A stretch of DNA of 64,000 nt from Flavobacteriales bacterium. GTDB lineage: Bacteria > Bacteroidota > Bacteroidia > Flavobacteriales_F > PHOS-HE28. Shown here piece by piece: positions 40,905 to 49,217 of this stretch (position 1 is its first letter; the number at the start of each line of letters is the position of its first letter). The translations under genes were made by a program, and so were the position numbers. The stretch lies in the NCBI GenBank assembly GCA_020635725.1, contig JACJZF010000013.1, positions 6,962 through 70,961 on the forward strand, in the 5' to 3' direction. The notes beneath the pieces were generated by a model. It was not told the DNA's origin, made no database searches, and saw nothing but the letters and a program-made list of their open reading frames with translations.

Positions 40905-41510
40905 CTACTTCGAGTAGAGTTCCACAATCAGCTGCTCGCGGATGTTCTCCGGGATCTGCGCGCGCTCGGGCATGGTGATCACCTTGCCCGACATGCTGGC
41001 GGAGTTCCACTCGAGCCAGTCGAAGCGCTTGCTGTTCACGCCGAGGCTGTTGGTGATGGCCTCGAGCGAACGGCTCTTCTCGCGCACGGCCACGCTCTGG
41101 CCCGGGCGCAGGGTGTAGCTGGGCACGTTCACCACGCCACCATCAACGGTGATGTGGCCATGGCTCACCAGCTGGCGCGCGGCGCGGCGCGTGGGGGCGA
41201 TGCCCAGGCGGTACACCGTGTTGTCCAGGCGCGCCTCGCACAGCTGCAGCAGCACCTCGCCGGTGATGCCCTTCTTGCTGGCGGCCGTCACGAACATCTT
41301 CTCGAACTGGCGCTCGAGGATGCCGTAGGTGTACTTGGCCTTCTGCTTCTCCTTCAGCTGCACGGAGTATTCGCTCTCCTTCTTGCGGCGCTTGTTGGGG
41401 CCGTGCTGGCCGGGCGAATGGGGCTTGCGCTCCATCCATTTGGTGGGGCCGAGGATCGGCTCACCGAATTTCCGCGCGATGCGGGTCTTGGGTCCTGTGT
41501 AACGTGCCAT
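40905..41510 (-). CDS. rpsD: 30S ribosomal protein S4 (201 aa)
   Basis: Primary 16S rRNA-binding protein and, in E. coli, the autoregulator of the alpha operon. The N-terminus MARYTGPKTRIARKFGEPILG lacks the zinc cysteines found in some S4 proteins. The S4 RNA-binding domain (about 95-155) has RLDNTVYRLGIAPTRRAARQLVSHGHITVDG. Length and C-terminus (IVELYSK) are typical. Confidence 0.98.
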   Translation of the reverse strand: MARYTGPKTRIARKFGEPILGPTKWMERKPHSPGQHGPNKRRKKESEYSVQLKEKQKAKYTYGILERQFEKMFVTAASKKGITGEVLLQLCEARLDNTVYRLGIAPTRRAARQLVSHGHITVDGGVVNVPSYTLRPGQSVAVREKSRSLEAITNSLGVNSKRFDWLEWNSASMSGKVITMPERAQIPENIREQLIVELYSK

Positions 41511-41596
41511 GTTCTTCGATTTGGGTGCGGCCTTGGTTCTCCCGCACCAACAACGGAGCGCGCGTCCTTCGCGCCCCTACAAGGTTGGTTGTGTGG

Positions 41597-42004
41597 TTAT
41601 ACGCGGCGCTTCTTGGGCGGACGGCAGCCGTTGTGAGGCATGGGCGTGATGTCCATGATCTCGGTGACCTCCACGCCGCTGTTGTGCAGCGCGCGGATGG
41701 CGCTCTCCCGACCCGAGCCCGGGCCCTTGACGAACACCTTCACCTTGCGCAGGCCCAGCTCGAAGGCCTCGCGTGCCGCCTCTTCGGCGCTCACCTGGCC
41801 GGCGTACGGGGTGTTCTTCTTGCTGCCGCGGAAGCCCTGCTTCCCGGAAGAGGACCAGCTGATCACCTCGCCCTTGTTGTTGGTGAGGCTCACGATCAGG
41901 TTGTTGAACGTGGCACGGATGTGGGCCTGTCCGAAGGCCTCCACCACCACGTTCTTCTTCTTCTTCTTGCCGGCGGCCGAACCGCCTTTGTCCTGCTTTG
42001 CCAT
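41597..42004 (-). CDS. rpsK: 30S ribosomal protein S11 (135 aa)
   Basis: Platform protein of the small subunit. The basic N-terminal tail (KKKKKNVVVEAF) is followed by the conserved HIRATFNNLIVSLTNNKGEVISWSS, GPGSGRESAIRAL and the C-terminal PMPHNGCRPPKKRRV. It lies between rpsM and rpsD as in other alpha operons. Confidence 0.98.
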   Translation of the reverse strand: MAKQDKGGSAAGKKKKKNVVVEAFGQAHIRATFNNLIVSLTNNKGEVISWSSSGKQGFRGSKKNTPYAGQVSAEEAAREAFELGLRKVKVFVKGPGSGRESAIRALHNSGVEVTEIMDITPMPHNGCRPPKKRRV

Positions 42005-42019
42005 TGTCTTCAGTTATCG

Positions 42020-42065
42020 GTTGTCCGTTGTCCGTTGTCAGTGGCTGCCCACTGGCAACTGACAA
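42020..42065 (-). repeat. GTTGTCC heptamers and inverted repeats in the rpsM-rpsK spacer
   Basis: Three tandem heptamers GTTGTC(C/A) run from 42020 to 42040. TTGTCAGT (42035-42042) pairs with ACTGACAA (42058-42065), and CAGTGG/CCACTG pair inside. The heptamer is the same as in the rpsD-rpoA spacer. Confidence 0.75.
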
Positions 42066-42078
42066 TTGGCAGCTGATT

Positions 42079-42456
42079 TTACTTGGTCGCCTTCTTCTTG
42101 TTGGCCACGGTCTTGCGCTTGCCCTTGCGGGTGCGGCTGTTGGTGCGGGTACGCTGGCCGCGCACGGGCAGGCCGCTGCGGTGGCGCTGGCCGCGCCAGC
42201 TGCCGATGTCCACCAGGCGCTTGATGCTCAGTTGCACCTCGCTGCGCAGCGCGCCCTCCACCTTCACATGCTCATTGATGTGCTGGCGGATGCGGGCCTG
42301 TTCGTCATCGGTCCATTCATCCACTTTCTTGTCGGGGTCCACATCGCTCTTCTGGAGGATGTCCAGCGCGGTGCTGCGCCCGATGCCGTAGATGTACGTG
42401 AGGCCGATTGCCCCGCGCTTGCTCTTTGGTAGGTCTATGCCTGCGATACGTGCCAT
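42079..42456 (-). CDS. rpsM: 30S ribosomal protein S13 (125 aa)
   Basis: Head protein contacting the P-site tRNA and S19. It starts MARIAGIDLPKSKRGAIGLTYIYGIG, has the helix-two-turns-helix region and SWRGQRHRSGLPVRGQRTRTNSRTRKGK, and ends in a basic tail that reaches toward tRNA. It is 13 bp downstream of rpmJ. Confidence 0.98.
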   Translation of the reverse strand: MARIAGIDLPKSKRGAIGLTYIYGIGRSTALDILQKSDVDPDKKVDEWTDDEQARIRQHINEHVKVEGALRSEVQLSIKRLVDIGSWRGQRHRSGLPVRGQRTRTNSRTRKGKRKTVANKKKATK

Positions 42457-42469
42457 GCTCGTTCGGTTA

Positions 42470-42586
42470 TCAGCCTTGACGCTGCTTGAACTTCGGGTTC
42501 TTCTTGTTGATGATGTAGAGGCGCCCTTTCCGGCGGACGATCTTGCAATCCGCGGAGCGCTTCTTGAGGGAGGCCCTGACCTTCAT
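42470..42586 (-). CDS. rpmJ: 50S ribosomal protein L36 (38 aa), zinc-free type
   Basis: Read directly from the minus strand: MKVRASLKKRSADCKIVRRKG, then RLYIINKKNPKFKQRQG. The ends are canonical for L36. Only one of the four zinc ligands of the classical form (Cys14) remains, so this is the C-minus variant. It lies between infA and rpmM-type S13 gene rpsM, as in other spc/alpha junctions. Confidence 0.96.
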   Translation of the reverse strand: MKVRASLKKRSADCKIVRRKGRLYIINKKNPKFKQRQG

Positions 42587-42598
42587 GGTGCTTGTGCT

Positions 42599-42820
42599 TT
42601 AGCTCTTGTATCGGAAGGTGATGCGCCCTTTGCTCAGGTCGTACGGGCTCATCTCCACCTTCACCTTGTCACCAGGCAGGATCCGGATGTAGTGCATCCG
42701 CATCTTGCCCGAGATGTGGGCGATGATCACGTGACCGTTCTCCAGCTCCACGCGGAACATGGCATTGCTCAGCGCCTCTTTGATGACGCCGTCCTGCTCG
42801 ATGGTTCCCGCTTTGCTCAT
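42599..42820 (-). CDS. infA: Translation initiation factor IF-1 (73 aa)
   Basis: A single OB fold. It starts MSKAGTIEQDGVIKEALSNAMFRV and has LENGHVIIAHISGKMRMHYIRILPGDKVKVEMSPYDLSKGRITFRYK. It blocks the A site during initiation. It is located between map and rpmJ. Confidence 0.98.
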   Translation of the reverse strand: MSKAGTIEQDGVIKEALSNAMFRVELENGHVIIAHISGKMRMHYIRILPGDKVKVEMSPYDLSKGRITFRYKS

Positions 42821-42901
42821 CTACTTCCGTTCGTTCTTCAAATTCCTATCGTTCCGCCTTCCTCGCGGTCGGCTTCGTTTCTCTGTCTCATCTGGCTGGG
42901 C

Positions 42902-43708
42902 TCAAGCCCCTACCAGCTCTCCTTTCTTCTTCAGCACATCCTCGATGTAGCTGAACGTTGACAAGACCTCTGCCTTTCCCGGGCGCACCGCCACGTTGTG
43001 CTCGTAGTGCGCGCTCGGCTTCCCGTCGCGCGTCACCACCGTCCATCCGTCGGCAAGCTGCTTCACCTCCTTCACGCCCATGTTGATCATGGGCTCGATC
43101 GCCAGCACCATGCCGGTGCGCAGCTTCACGCCGTGCCCGCGGCGGCCGTAGTTCGGCACTTCCGGGGCCTCGTGCAGCTTGCGCCCCACGCCGTGCCCCA
43201 CCAGCTCGCGCACCACGCCGTAGCCATGGCTCTCCGCGTGCTGCTGCACCGCGTTGCCGATGTCGCCCGTGCGATTGTTCTCCACCGCTGCCTCCATGCC
43301 CTTCTGCAGGCACTCCTGCGTGACACGCAGCAGCCGCTTCACCGGCTCGGCCACCTCGCCGACCATGAAGGTGTATGCGCTGTCACCGTAGAAGCCGTTC
43401 ATCAGCACGCCGCAATCCACGCTGGCCACGTCGCCGTCGCGCAGCACCCGATCGCCGGGCAGGCCGTGCACCACCTCCTCGTTCACGCTGATCAGCAGCG
43501 TGCTCGGGCAGCCGTACAGGCCCTTGAAGCCAGGCACCCCTCCGCTGTCCCGGATGAACTCTTCCGCCATGCGGTCCAGCTCACCGGTGGTGATACCGGG
43601 GGCGATGCGTTTCGCCACTTCGGCCAAGGTCTTCCCAACAAGCAAAGAACTCTCCTTCAATACCGCGATCTCGTCATCGCTCAGATGGACCAGGGGCTTG
43701 CTCCCCAT
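42902..43708 (-). CDS. map: Methionine aminopeptidase, type I (268 aa)
   Basis: Removes the initiator methionine from nascent proteins. The pita-bread fold is complete, with His81 (VVHGLP), metal ligands Asp98 (SVDCGV), Asp109 (YGDSAY), His172 (GHGVGRKLHE), Glu205 (AIEPM) and Glu236 (YEHNVAV). It sits 3 bp downstream of secY, a common arrangement. Confidence 0.98.
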   Translation of the reverse strand: MGSKPLVHLSDDEIAVLKESSLLVGKTLAEVAKRIAPGITTGELDRMAEEFIRDSGGVPGFKGLYGCPSTLLISVNEEVVHGLPGDRVLRDGDVASVDCGVLMNGFYGDSAYTFMVGEVAEPVKRLLRVTQECLQKGMEAAVENNRTGDIGNAVQQHAESHGYGVVRELVGHGVGRKLHEAPEVPNYGRRGHGVKLRTGMVLAIEPMINMGVKEVKQLADGWTVVTRDGKPSAHYEHNVAVRPGKAEVLSTFSYIEDVLKKKGELVGA

Positions 43709-43711
43709 GAT

Positions 43712-45052
43712 CTATCCGGCCATGCCGTAGGCCGCTCCCTGACTCCTTCCCTTGATGCGCCCGCTCTTCATCAGACCGTCGTAATGACGCATCAGCAAAT
43801 GACTCTCGATCTGCTGCAGCGTGTCCAGGAGCACGCCCACCATGATCAACAACGAGGTTCCTCCGAAGTACTGCGCGAAGCCTTGCTTGATGCCCAGCCC
43901 GCCCGGACCCGCGAAGGCCGGAAGGATGGCCACGACGCCCAGGAAGATGGCGCCCGGCAGGGTGATGCGCGAGAGCAGCTCATCGATATGCCCCGCGGTG
44001 GCCTTGCCCGGCTTCACGCCTGGGATGAAGCCGCCATTGCGCTTCATGTCATCGGCCAGCTGGTTCGGGTTCACGGTGATGGCGGTGTAGAAATACGTGA
44101 AGGCCACCACCATCAGGAACAGCATGAAATTGTAGAAGAAGCCTTGGCTGTTGGCCACGGAGATCAGCCACTGCGGCGGCTGGTTGCCCCAGATGGGCGC
44201 CTGCGCCAGGTACATGGGGATGAGCACGATGGCCTGGGCGAAGATGATCGGCATAACGCCGGCCGCGTTCACCTTCAGCGGGATGTAGTTACGCACGCCG
44301 CCATACTGCTTGTTGCCCTGCACGCGCTTGGCGAACTGCACCGGTATGCGGCGCGTGCCCTGCACCAGCAGGATGCAGCCGGCGATGATAAGCACCCAGA
44401 GCACCACCTCCACGAGCAGCAGCACCAGGCCGCCGCCGCCGGGGCCCATGCGGCCAACCACTTCCTGAGCGAAGCTCTGCGGCAGACGCGCCAGGATGCC
44501 GATCATGATGATCAGCGAGATGCCATTGCCCAGGCCGCGCTCGGTGATGCGCTCGCCCAACCACATCACGAACAGCGTGCTGGCCGTGAGGATCACGATG
44601 CTGGAGAACATCCAGAAGGCCGTATCGGGGCGCGCCTCCGGCTCGATCGTGGTAGCGATGTAGCCCGGTGCCTGCAGCATGCAGATGGCGATGGTGAGGT
44701 AACGCGTCCACTGGTTGATCTTCCGGCGGCCGCTCTCCTCCTTCTGGAGCTTCTGCACCGCTGGAACCGCCATGCCCGCCAGCTGGAGGATGATGGACGC
44801 GGAGATGTAGGGCATGATCCCCAGGGCGAAGATGCTCGCACGCGTGAAGGCCCCTCCGGTGAAGATGGAGAGGATCTCCGCGAAGCCGCCGCCCGTAGTG
44901 GTCGGGTCGGTCATGCGCGCGCTGTCCACGCCGGGCAGGATGATGAAGCTGCCGATGCGGTAAACCAGCAGCAGGCCCAGCGTGATGAGGATGCGGTTGC
45001 GCAGCTCCTCGATGCGCCAGATGTTCTTGATCGTGTCGATCAGGTTCTTCAT
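43712..45052 (-). CDS. secY: Preprotein translocase subunit SecY (446 aa)
   Basis: Channel subunit of the Sec translocon in the inner membrane. About ten membrane helices are visible. Conserved parts include the first helix RNRILITLGLLLVYRIGSFIILPGVD, the plug/TM2 region with ALGIMPYISASIILQLAGMAVP and the loop GVRNYIPLKVNAAGVMPIIFAQAI. It provides the entry point for the T9SS substrates and lipoproteins encoded elsewhere in the window. Confidence 0.98.
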   Translation of the reverse strand: MKNLIDTIKNIWRIEELRNRILITLGLLLVYRIGSFIILPGVDSARMTDPTTTGGGFAEILSIFTGGAFTRASIFALGIMPYISASIILQLAGMAVPAVQKLQKEESGRRKINQWTRYLTIAICMLQAPGYIATTIEPEARPDTAFWMFSSIVILTASTLFVMWLGERITERGLGNGISLIIMIGILARLPQSFAQEVVGRMGPGGGGLVLLLVEVVLWVLIIAGCILLVQGTRRIPVQFAKRVQGNKQYGGVRNYIPLKVNAAGVMPIIFAQAIVLIPMYLAQAPIWGNQPPQWLISVANSQGFFYNFMLFLMVVAFTYFYTAITVNPNQLADDMKRNGGFIPGVKPGKATAGHIDELLSRITLPGAIFLGVVAILPAFAGPGGLGIKQGFAQYFGGTSLLIMVGVLLDTLQQIESHLLMRHYDGLMKSGRIKGRSQGAAYGMAG

Positions 45053-45055
45053 TCC

Positions 45056-45523
45056 TTAAGCCTTGGGGGCCACGATGGCGATGACTTCGGCCTTGCCGCC
45101 TTGTGCCTCGATGGCGGCCTTGGCGGTGGCGCTGAATGCATGGGCGCTGATGCTCAAGGCGCTGGTCACGCTGCCTCGACCGAGGACCTTCAGCAGGTCG
45201 TTCTTGGCCAGCAGCCCGTTGGAGCGCAGCACGGCCGGGTCGATCGTGGTGAGCTTCTTCGCATCGGCCAGGGTCTGAAGCGCATCCAGGTTGATGCCCT
45301 TGTACTCCACGCGCGTGGGGTTCGTGAAGCCGAATTTCGGCACGCGGCGCGTCAGCGGCATCTGGCCGCCCTCGAAGCCACGCTTGCGGTTGTAGCCGCT
45401 GATGGCCTTCTGGCCCTTGTGGCCTTTGGTGGAGGTGCCGCCCCGACCGCTGCCTTGGCCACGGCCCAGGCGCTTGTTCTTCTTGGTGGCTCCCTCTGCG
45501 GGTTTCAGTCTGCTCAGATCCAT
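45056..45523 (-). CDS. rplO: 50S ribosomal protein L15 (155 aa)
   Basis: The Gly-rich basic N-terminus (KNKRLGRGQGSGRGGTSTKGHKGQKA) and the FEGGQMPLTRRVPKFGF segment are diagnostic. It is followed directly by secY (3 bp). Confidence 0.98.
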   Translation of the reverse strand: MDLSRLKPAEGATKKNKRLGRGQGSGRGGTSTKGHKGQKAISGYNRKRGFEGGQMPLTRRVPKFGFTNPTRVEYKGINLDALQTLADAKKLTTIDPAVLRSNGLLAKNDLLKVLGRGSVTSALSISAHAFSATAKAAIEAQGGKAEVIAIVAPKA

Positions 45524-45543
45524 GGTCGTTCGCTCTTAAGGGT

Positions 45544-45723
45544 TCAGGCCTGCTTCACGCTCACCAGGTGCTCCACCTTGCGCACCATGCCGAGCACCTG
45601 ATCGGTGCCTTCCTGCACGATGCTCTTGCCGATGCGGCCGAGGCCCAAGGCCTTCAAGGTGGCCTTCTGCCGCGCGGGGCACTTGATCTGGCTGCTGGTC
45701 TGGGTGATGATGATCTTGCTCAT
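45544..45723 (-). CDS. rpmD: 50S ribosomal protein L30 (59 aa)
   Basis: A short two-layer protein: MSKIIITQTSSQIKCPARQKATLKALGLGRIG and a C-terminal VRKVEHLVSVKQA. ATG 45723 was chosen because the L30 fold starts there; an upstream in-frame ATG would overlap rpsE. Confidence 0.97.
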   Translation of the reverse strand: MSKIIITQTSSQIKCPARQKATLKALGLGRIGKSIVQEGTDQVLGMVRKVEHLVSVKQA

Positions 45724-45757
45724 GGCCTCCGTTGCCGATCGCTCGGCGATGCTTTCG

Positions 45758-46276
45758 TTATCCGTTGAATACACGCTCCAGTTTCACGCCGCGCTGGCGG
45801 GACACCATGTTGGCGTCGCGCATGCTCGTGAGGGCCTCGATGGTGGCCTTCACCACGTTGTGGGGGTTGCTGCTCCCCTTGCTCTTGGCGAGCACGTCGG
45901 TCACGCCAACGCTCTCGAGCACGGCGCGCATGGCACCGCCCGCGATCACGCCCGTACCGTGCGCGGCGGGCTTCAGGAACACCTGAGCGCCGGCGAACTT
46001 GCCCTCTTGCGGGTGCGGGATGGTGCCCTTCAGCACCGGCACCTTCACCAGGTTCTTCTTCGCGTCGTCGATGCCCTTGGCGATGGCCTCCTGCACCTCC
46101 TTCGCCTTGCCCAGGCCATGGCCCACCACCCCGTTCTCGTTCCCCACCACCACGATGGCGGCGAAGGTGAAGGTGCGGCCGCCCTTGGTCACCTTGGTGA
46201 CGCGGTTCAGGGCGACGAGCTTGTCCTTCAGCTCGAGGTCGCTGCTCTTGACTTTCTTGACGTTCGTATCGGACAT
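45758..46276 (-). CDS. rpsE: 30S ribosomal protein S5 (172 aa)
   Basis: The double-stranded RNA-binding-like N domain (RVTKVTKGGRTFTFAAIVVVGNENGVVGHGLGKAKEV) and the C domain (GVIAGGAMRAVLESVGVTDVLAKSKGSSNPHNVVKATI) are complete. It helps set decoding accuracy with S4. Confidence 0.98.
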   Translation of the reverse strand: MSDTNVKKVKSSDLELKDKLVALNRVTKVTKGGRTFTFAAIVVVGNENGVVGHGLGKAKEVQEAIAKGIDDAKKNLVKVPVLKGTIPHPQEGKFAGAQVFLKPAAHGTGVIAGGAMRAVLESVGVTDVLAKSKGSSNPHNVVKATIEALTSMRDANMVSRQRGVKLERVFNG

Positions 46277-46289
46277 GGGATGGTTGTGA

Positions 46290-46643
46290 TCAGAAGTTGA
46301 GGCCTGCTTCGCGGGCGGCTTCGGCCAGCGCTTTCACGCGGCCATGGTACAGGTATCCGTTGCGGTCGAACACCACCTTCTCGATGCCGGCCGCCTTGGC
46401 CTTCTCGGCGATGGCCTGGCCCACGAGCTTGGCCTGCTCGATCTTGGCGATGCCTTGGGCGTTCTTGTCCTTCAGCGACGAGGCGCTCACCAGCGTGCGG
46501 CCGGCCTCGTCGTCGATGATCTGGGCGTACATGCCCGTGTTGCTGCGGTACACCGAGAGGCGCGGGCGTTCCGGCGTGCCGGCGACGCTCTTGCGAACCC
46601 GTTGCTTGATCTTCAGTCTGCGTGCTTCCCTGCTGAATGCCAT
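46290..46643 (-). CDS. rplR: 50S ribosomal protein L18 (117 aa)
   Basis: Binds 5S rRNA. The basic N-terminus RREARRLKIKQRVRKSVAG-like (here FSREARRLKIKQRVRKS) is followed by ERPRLSVYRSNTGMYAQIIDDEAG and the end FDRNGYLYHGRVKALAEAAREAGLNF. Confidence 0.98.
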   Translation of the reverse strand: MAFSREARRLKIKQRVRKSVAGTPERPRLSVYRSNTGMYAQIIDDEAGRTLVSASSLKDKNAQGIAKIEQAKLVGQAIAEKAKAAGIEKVVFDRNGYLYHGRVKALAEAAREAGLNF

Positions 46644-46653
46644 GGCTCAACTA

Positions 46654-47208
46654 TTATTTGCCTGCCGCTTTACCAGCCTTGCGACGCACCAGCTCGCCCA
46701 CGAAGCGCACACCCTTGCCCTTGTAAGGCTCAGGCTTGCGCAGCGCGCGCAGCTTGGCGGCCACCTGGCCGATGAGTTGCTTGTCCGCGCTCTCCAGGCG
46801 GATGATGGGGTTCTTTCCTTTCTCCTGCGCCGCGCTCACCTTGATCTCGGTGGGCAGCACCAGGGTGATGCCGTGCGAGAAGCCCAGCGCGAGCTGGAGC
46901 TGCTGGCCCTTGGCCGTGGCGCGGTAGCCCACGCCCACGAGCTCCTGCTCGATCACATAGCCCTCGCTCACGCCCTTCACCATGTTGGCGATGAGCGCGC
47001 GGTACAGGCCATGCTTGGAGCGGTGCGGCTTGGCATCGCTCGGGCGGGAGAGGGTCACCGTGGTGCCTTCCTTCGCCAGCTTGATGGCCGGGTCCACCGG
47101 TTGCTCGAGGGTGCCCTTCGGCCCCTTCACGATCACCAGGTTCTTGTCGCTGATGCTGACCTCCACCCCTTTGGGCAGTTCGATCGGCGCTTTTCCAATG
47201 CGGCTCAT
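46654..47208 (-). CDS. rplF: 50S ribosomal protein L6 (184 aa)
   Basis: Two related domains. The protein starts MSRIGKAPIELPKGVEV and ends with the L6 signature region PEPYKGKGVRFVGELVRRKAGKAAGK. Length is typical. Confidence 0.98.
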   Translation of the reverse strand: MSRIGKAPIELPKGVEVSISDKNLVIVKGPKGTLEQPVDPAIKLAKEGTTVTLSRPSDAKPHRSKHGLYRALIANMVKGVSEGYVIEQELVGVGYRATAKGQQLQLALGFSHGITLVLPTEIKVSAAQEKGKNPIIRLESADKQLIGQVAAKLRALRKPEPYKGKGVRFVGELVRRKAGKAAGK

Positions 47209-47221
47209 GTTCCTGGTCTTC

Positions 47222-47620
47222 TTAGCTCACGTAGCACAATACCTCACCGCCCACGTTCAGCGCACGGGCCTCCTTGTCGGTGACCACGCCCTTGCTGGTG
47301 GAGATGATGGCCACGCCGAGGCCGTTCATCACGCGGGGCAGCTGCTCCACGTGGGCGTATTTGCGCAGGCCGGGCGTGCTCACGCGGCTGAGCTCGCGGA
47401 TGGCGCTCTGGCGGGTCTGCGCGTCGTACTTCAGGGCGATCTTGATCAGGCCCTGCTTGCCGTCCTCCTCGGCTTTCCAGGAGAGGATGTAGCCCTTGTC
47501 ATAGAGGATGCGCGTGATGTCCTTCTTCAGGTTGCTCGCGGGCACCACCACGACCTTCTTGCGCGCCGTGATGGCGTTGCGCAGGCGGGTGAGGTAATCG
47601 GCGATGGGATCGGTGGTCAT
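47222..47620 (-). CDS. rpsH: 30S ribosomal protein S8 (132 aa)
   Basis: Primary 16S rRNA binder. It starts MTTDPIADYLTRLRNAITARKKVVVVPASNLKKDI and ends with GLGVAIISTSKGVVTDKEARALNVGGEVLCYVS. In E. coli S8 autoregulates the spc operon; no leader match was examined here. Confidence 0.98.
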   Translation of the reverse strand: MTTDPIADYLTRLRNAITARKKVVVVPASNLKKDITRILYDKGYILSWKAEEDGKQGLIKIALKYDAQTRQSAIRELSRVSTPGLRKYAHVEQLPRVMNGLGVAIISTSKGVVTDKEARALNVGGEVLCYVS

Positions 47621-47668
47621 GTCTTTTCTTGTGTTGGTGCGCCCTCGGTGGACGTCCTTAACGTTCTC

Positions 47669-47938
47669 TTACCAGCTGCCTTTGGTCACTCCCGGGATCT
47701 TGCCCTCGAGGGCCATCTGCCGGAACATGTTGCGCGAGATGCCGAACAGGCGCATGTACCCGCGCGGGCGGCCGCTGATCTGGCAGCGGTTGTGCATGCG
47801 CACCTTGCTTCCGTTCACGGGCAGCTGCTGGAGCTTCTCCCATTCACCGGCGGCTTTCAGCGCGGCACGCTTGGCGGCGTACTTCTCCACCATCTGGGCG
47901 CGCTTGCGCTCGCGGGCTTTCATGGATTCCTTGGCCAT
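47669..47938 (-). CDS. rpsN: 30S ribosomal protein S14 (89 aa), zinc-free type
   Basis: MAKESMKARERKRAQMVEKYAAKRAALK at the start and NRCQISGRPRGYMRLFGISRNMFRQMA in the core. It is the long form without the CxxC...CxxC zinc site, so it does not need zinc. Confidence 0.97.
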   Translation of the reverse strand: MAKESMKARERKRAQMVEKYAAKRAALKAAGEWEKLQQLPVNGSKVRMHNRCQISGRPRGYMRLFGISRNMFRQMALEGKIPGVTKGSW

Positions 47939-47953
47939 GGTCTCTGTGTCTCG

Positions 47954-48508
47954 TTAGTTCTTGTCAGCGAAGGGGAAGCCGAAGGCGCTCAGCAGGCTCT
48001 TGGCCTCCTCGTCGGTCTTGGCGGTGGTCACGAAGGTGATGTCCATCCCTTGGATGCGGCTCACCTTGTCGATGTCGATCTCGGGGAAGATGATCTGCTC
48101 CTTCACGCCGAAGGTGAAGTTGCCGCGGCCGTCGAACCCGCCGGGCTTCACGCCGCGGAAGTCGCGCGTACGGGGCAGGCTCACCGCGATCAGGCGGTCG
48201 AGGAACTCATACATGCGGTCGCCGCGCAGGGTGACGCGCGCGCCGATGGGCATGCCTTTACGCAGCTTGAAGTTGCTGATGTCCTTGCGGGACACGGTGG
48301 GCACCGCCTTCTGGCCGGCGATGGAGGTCATCTCCACAACCGCGTTCTCAACGATCTTCTTATCGCCCACGGCGTTGCCCAGGCCCTGGTTGAGGCTGAT
48401 CTTCACGATGCGGGGCACCTGCATGGAACTCTTGTACCCGAACTCCTTCTGGAGCTTGGGGGCCACCTCCTCGGTGTACTTGGCGCGGAGCCTTGGAACG
48501 TAGCTCAT
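47954..48508 (-). CDS. rplE: 50S ribosomal protein L5 (184 aa)
   Basis: Binds 5S rRNA and contacts P-site tRNA. Conserved parts are MQVPRIVKISLNQGLGNAV, GMPIGARVTLRGDRMYEFLDRL and NFTFGVKEQIIFPEIDIDK. The length is usual for the family. Confidence 0.98.
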   Translation of the reverse strand: MSYVPRLRAKYTEEVAPKLQKEFGYKSSMQVPRIVKISLNQGLGNAVGDKKIVENAVVEMTSIAGQKAVPTVSRKDISNFKLRKGMPIGARVTLRGDRMYEFLDRLIAVSLPRTRDFRGVKPGGFDGRGNFTFGVKEQIIFPEIDIDKVSRIQGMDITFVTTAKTDEEAKSLLSAFGFPFADKN

Positions 48509-48511
48509 GGC

Positions 48512-48832
48512 TTAGGCCTTGGATTTCTTGGTCTTCACGTAACGCTCCAGCTTGCCCTCCTTGTCCAGGCGACGGCCTACGCGACCGGGCTCGCCGGACT
48601 TGGCGTCGATCAGCATCAGGTTGCTGATGTGGATGGGGCCCTCCTGGTCCACGATGCCGCCTTGCGGGTTGGCCGTGGTGGGCTTGCTGTGCTTCTTGTT
48701 GATGTTGAGGCCCTCGACGATGGCGATCATGCGCTCGCGATCGACCTCGAGCACGCGCCCCTGCTTGGAGCGGTCCTCGCCGGCGAGCACCTTCACCATA
48801 TCGCCTTTCTTGATGTGTGTCTTCTTCTGCAT
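48512..48832 (-). CDS. rplX: 50S ribosomal protein L24 (106 aa)
   Basis: The KOW domain near the N-terminus (HIKKGDMVKVLAGEDRSKQGRVLEVDRERMIAIVEGLNI) and the PTTANPQGGIVDQEGPIHISNLML segment identify it. It is an early assembly protein of the large subunit. Confidence 0.98.
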   Translation of the reverse strand: MQKKTHIKKGDMVKVLAGEDRSKQGRVLEVDRERMIAIVEGLNINKKHSKPTTANPQGGIVDQEGPIHISNLMLIDAKSGEPGRVGRRLDKEGKLERYVKTKKSKA

Positions 48833-48835
48833 GGC

Positions 48836-49204
48836 TCAGAGTACTTCGGGGGCCAGGGAGATGATCTTCATGAACTTCTTCTCGCGCAGCTCCTTGGCCA
48901 CCGGTCCGAAGATGCGGGTGCCCTTCATCTCGCCAGCGGCGTCGAGGATCACCACGGCGTTGTCGTCGAAGCGGATGTAGCTGCCGTCCTTGCGGCGCGT
49001 CTCCTTCTTGGTGCGCACCACCACCGCCTTGTGCACGGTGCCTTTCTTGGCCTGGCCGTTGGGCATGGCGTCCTTCACGCTCACCACGATGGTGTCGCCG
49101 ATGCGGGCGTAGCGGCGGCCGCTGCCACCGAGCACGCGGATGCAGAGCACCTCCTTGGCGCCGCTGTTGTCGGCCACGTTGAGTCGGGATTCCTGCTGGA
49201 TCAT
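48836..49204 (-). CDS. rplN: 50S ribosomal protein L14 (122 aa)
   Basis: MIQQESRLNVADNSGAKEVLCIRVLGG at the start, VRTKKETRRKDGSYIRFDDNAVVI in the middle and FGPVAKELREKKFMKIISLAPEVL at the end; full length. Confidence 0.98.
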   Translation of the reverse strand: MIQQESRLNVADNSGAKEVLCIRVLGGSGRRYARIGDTIVVSVKDAMPNGQAKKGTVHKAVVVRTKKETRRKDGSYIRFDDNAVVILDAAGEMKGTRIFGPVAKELREKKFMKIISLAPEVL

Positions 49205-49217
49205 GGGAGTGCGTTGA

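Noticed and set aside
42998..45601. 867-codon plus-strand open frame opposite map, secY and rplO
   Set aside because: Three strongly conserved genes are read on the minus strand. The plus-strand product is His/Asp/Leu-rich shadow sequence, common in high-GC DNA.
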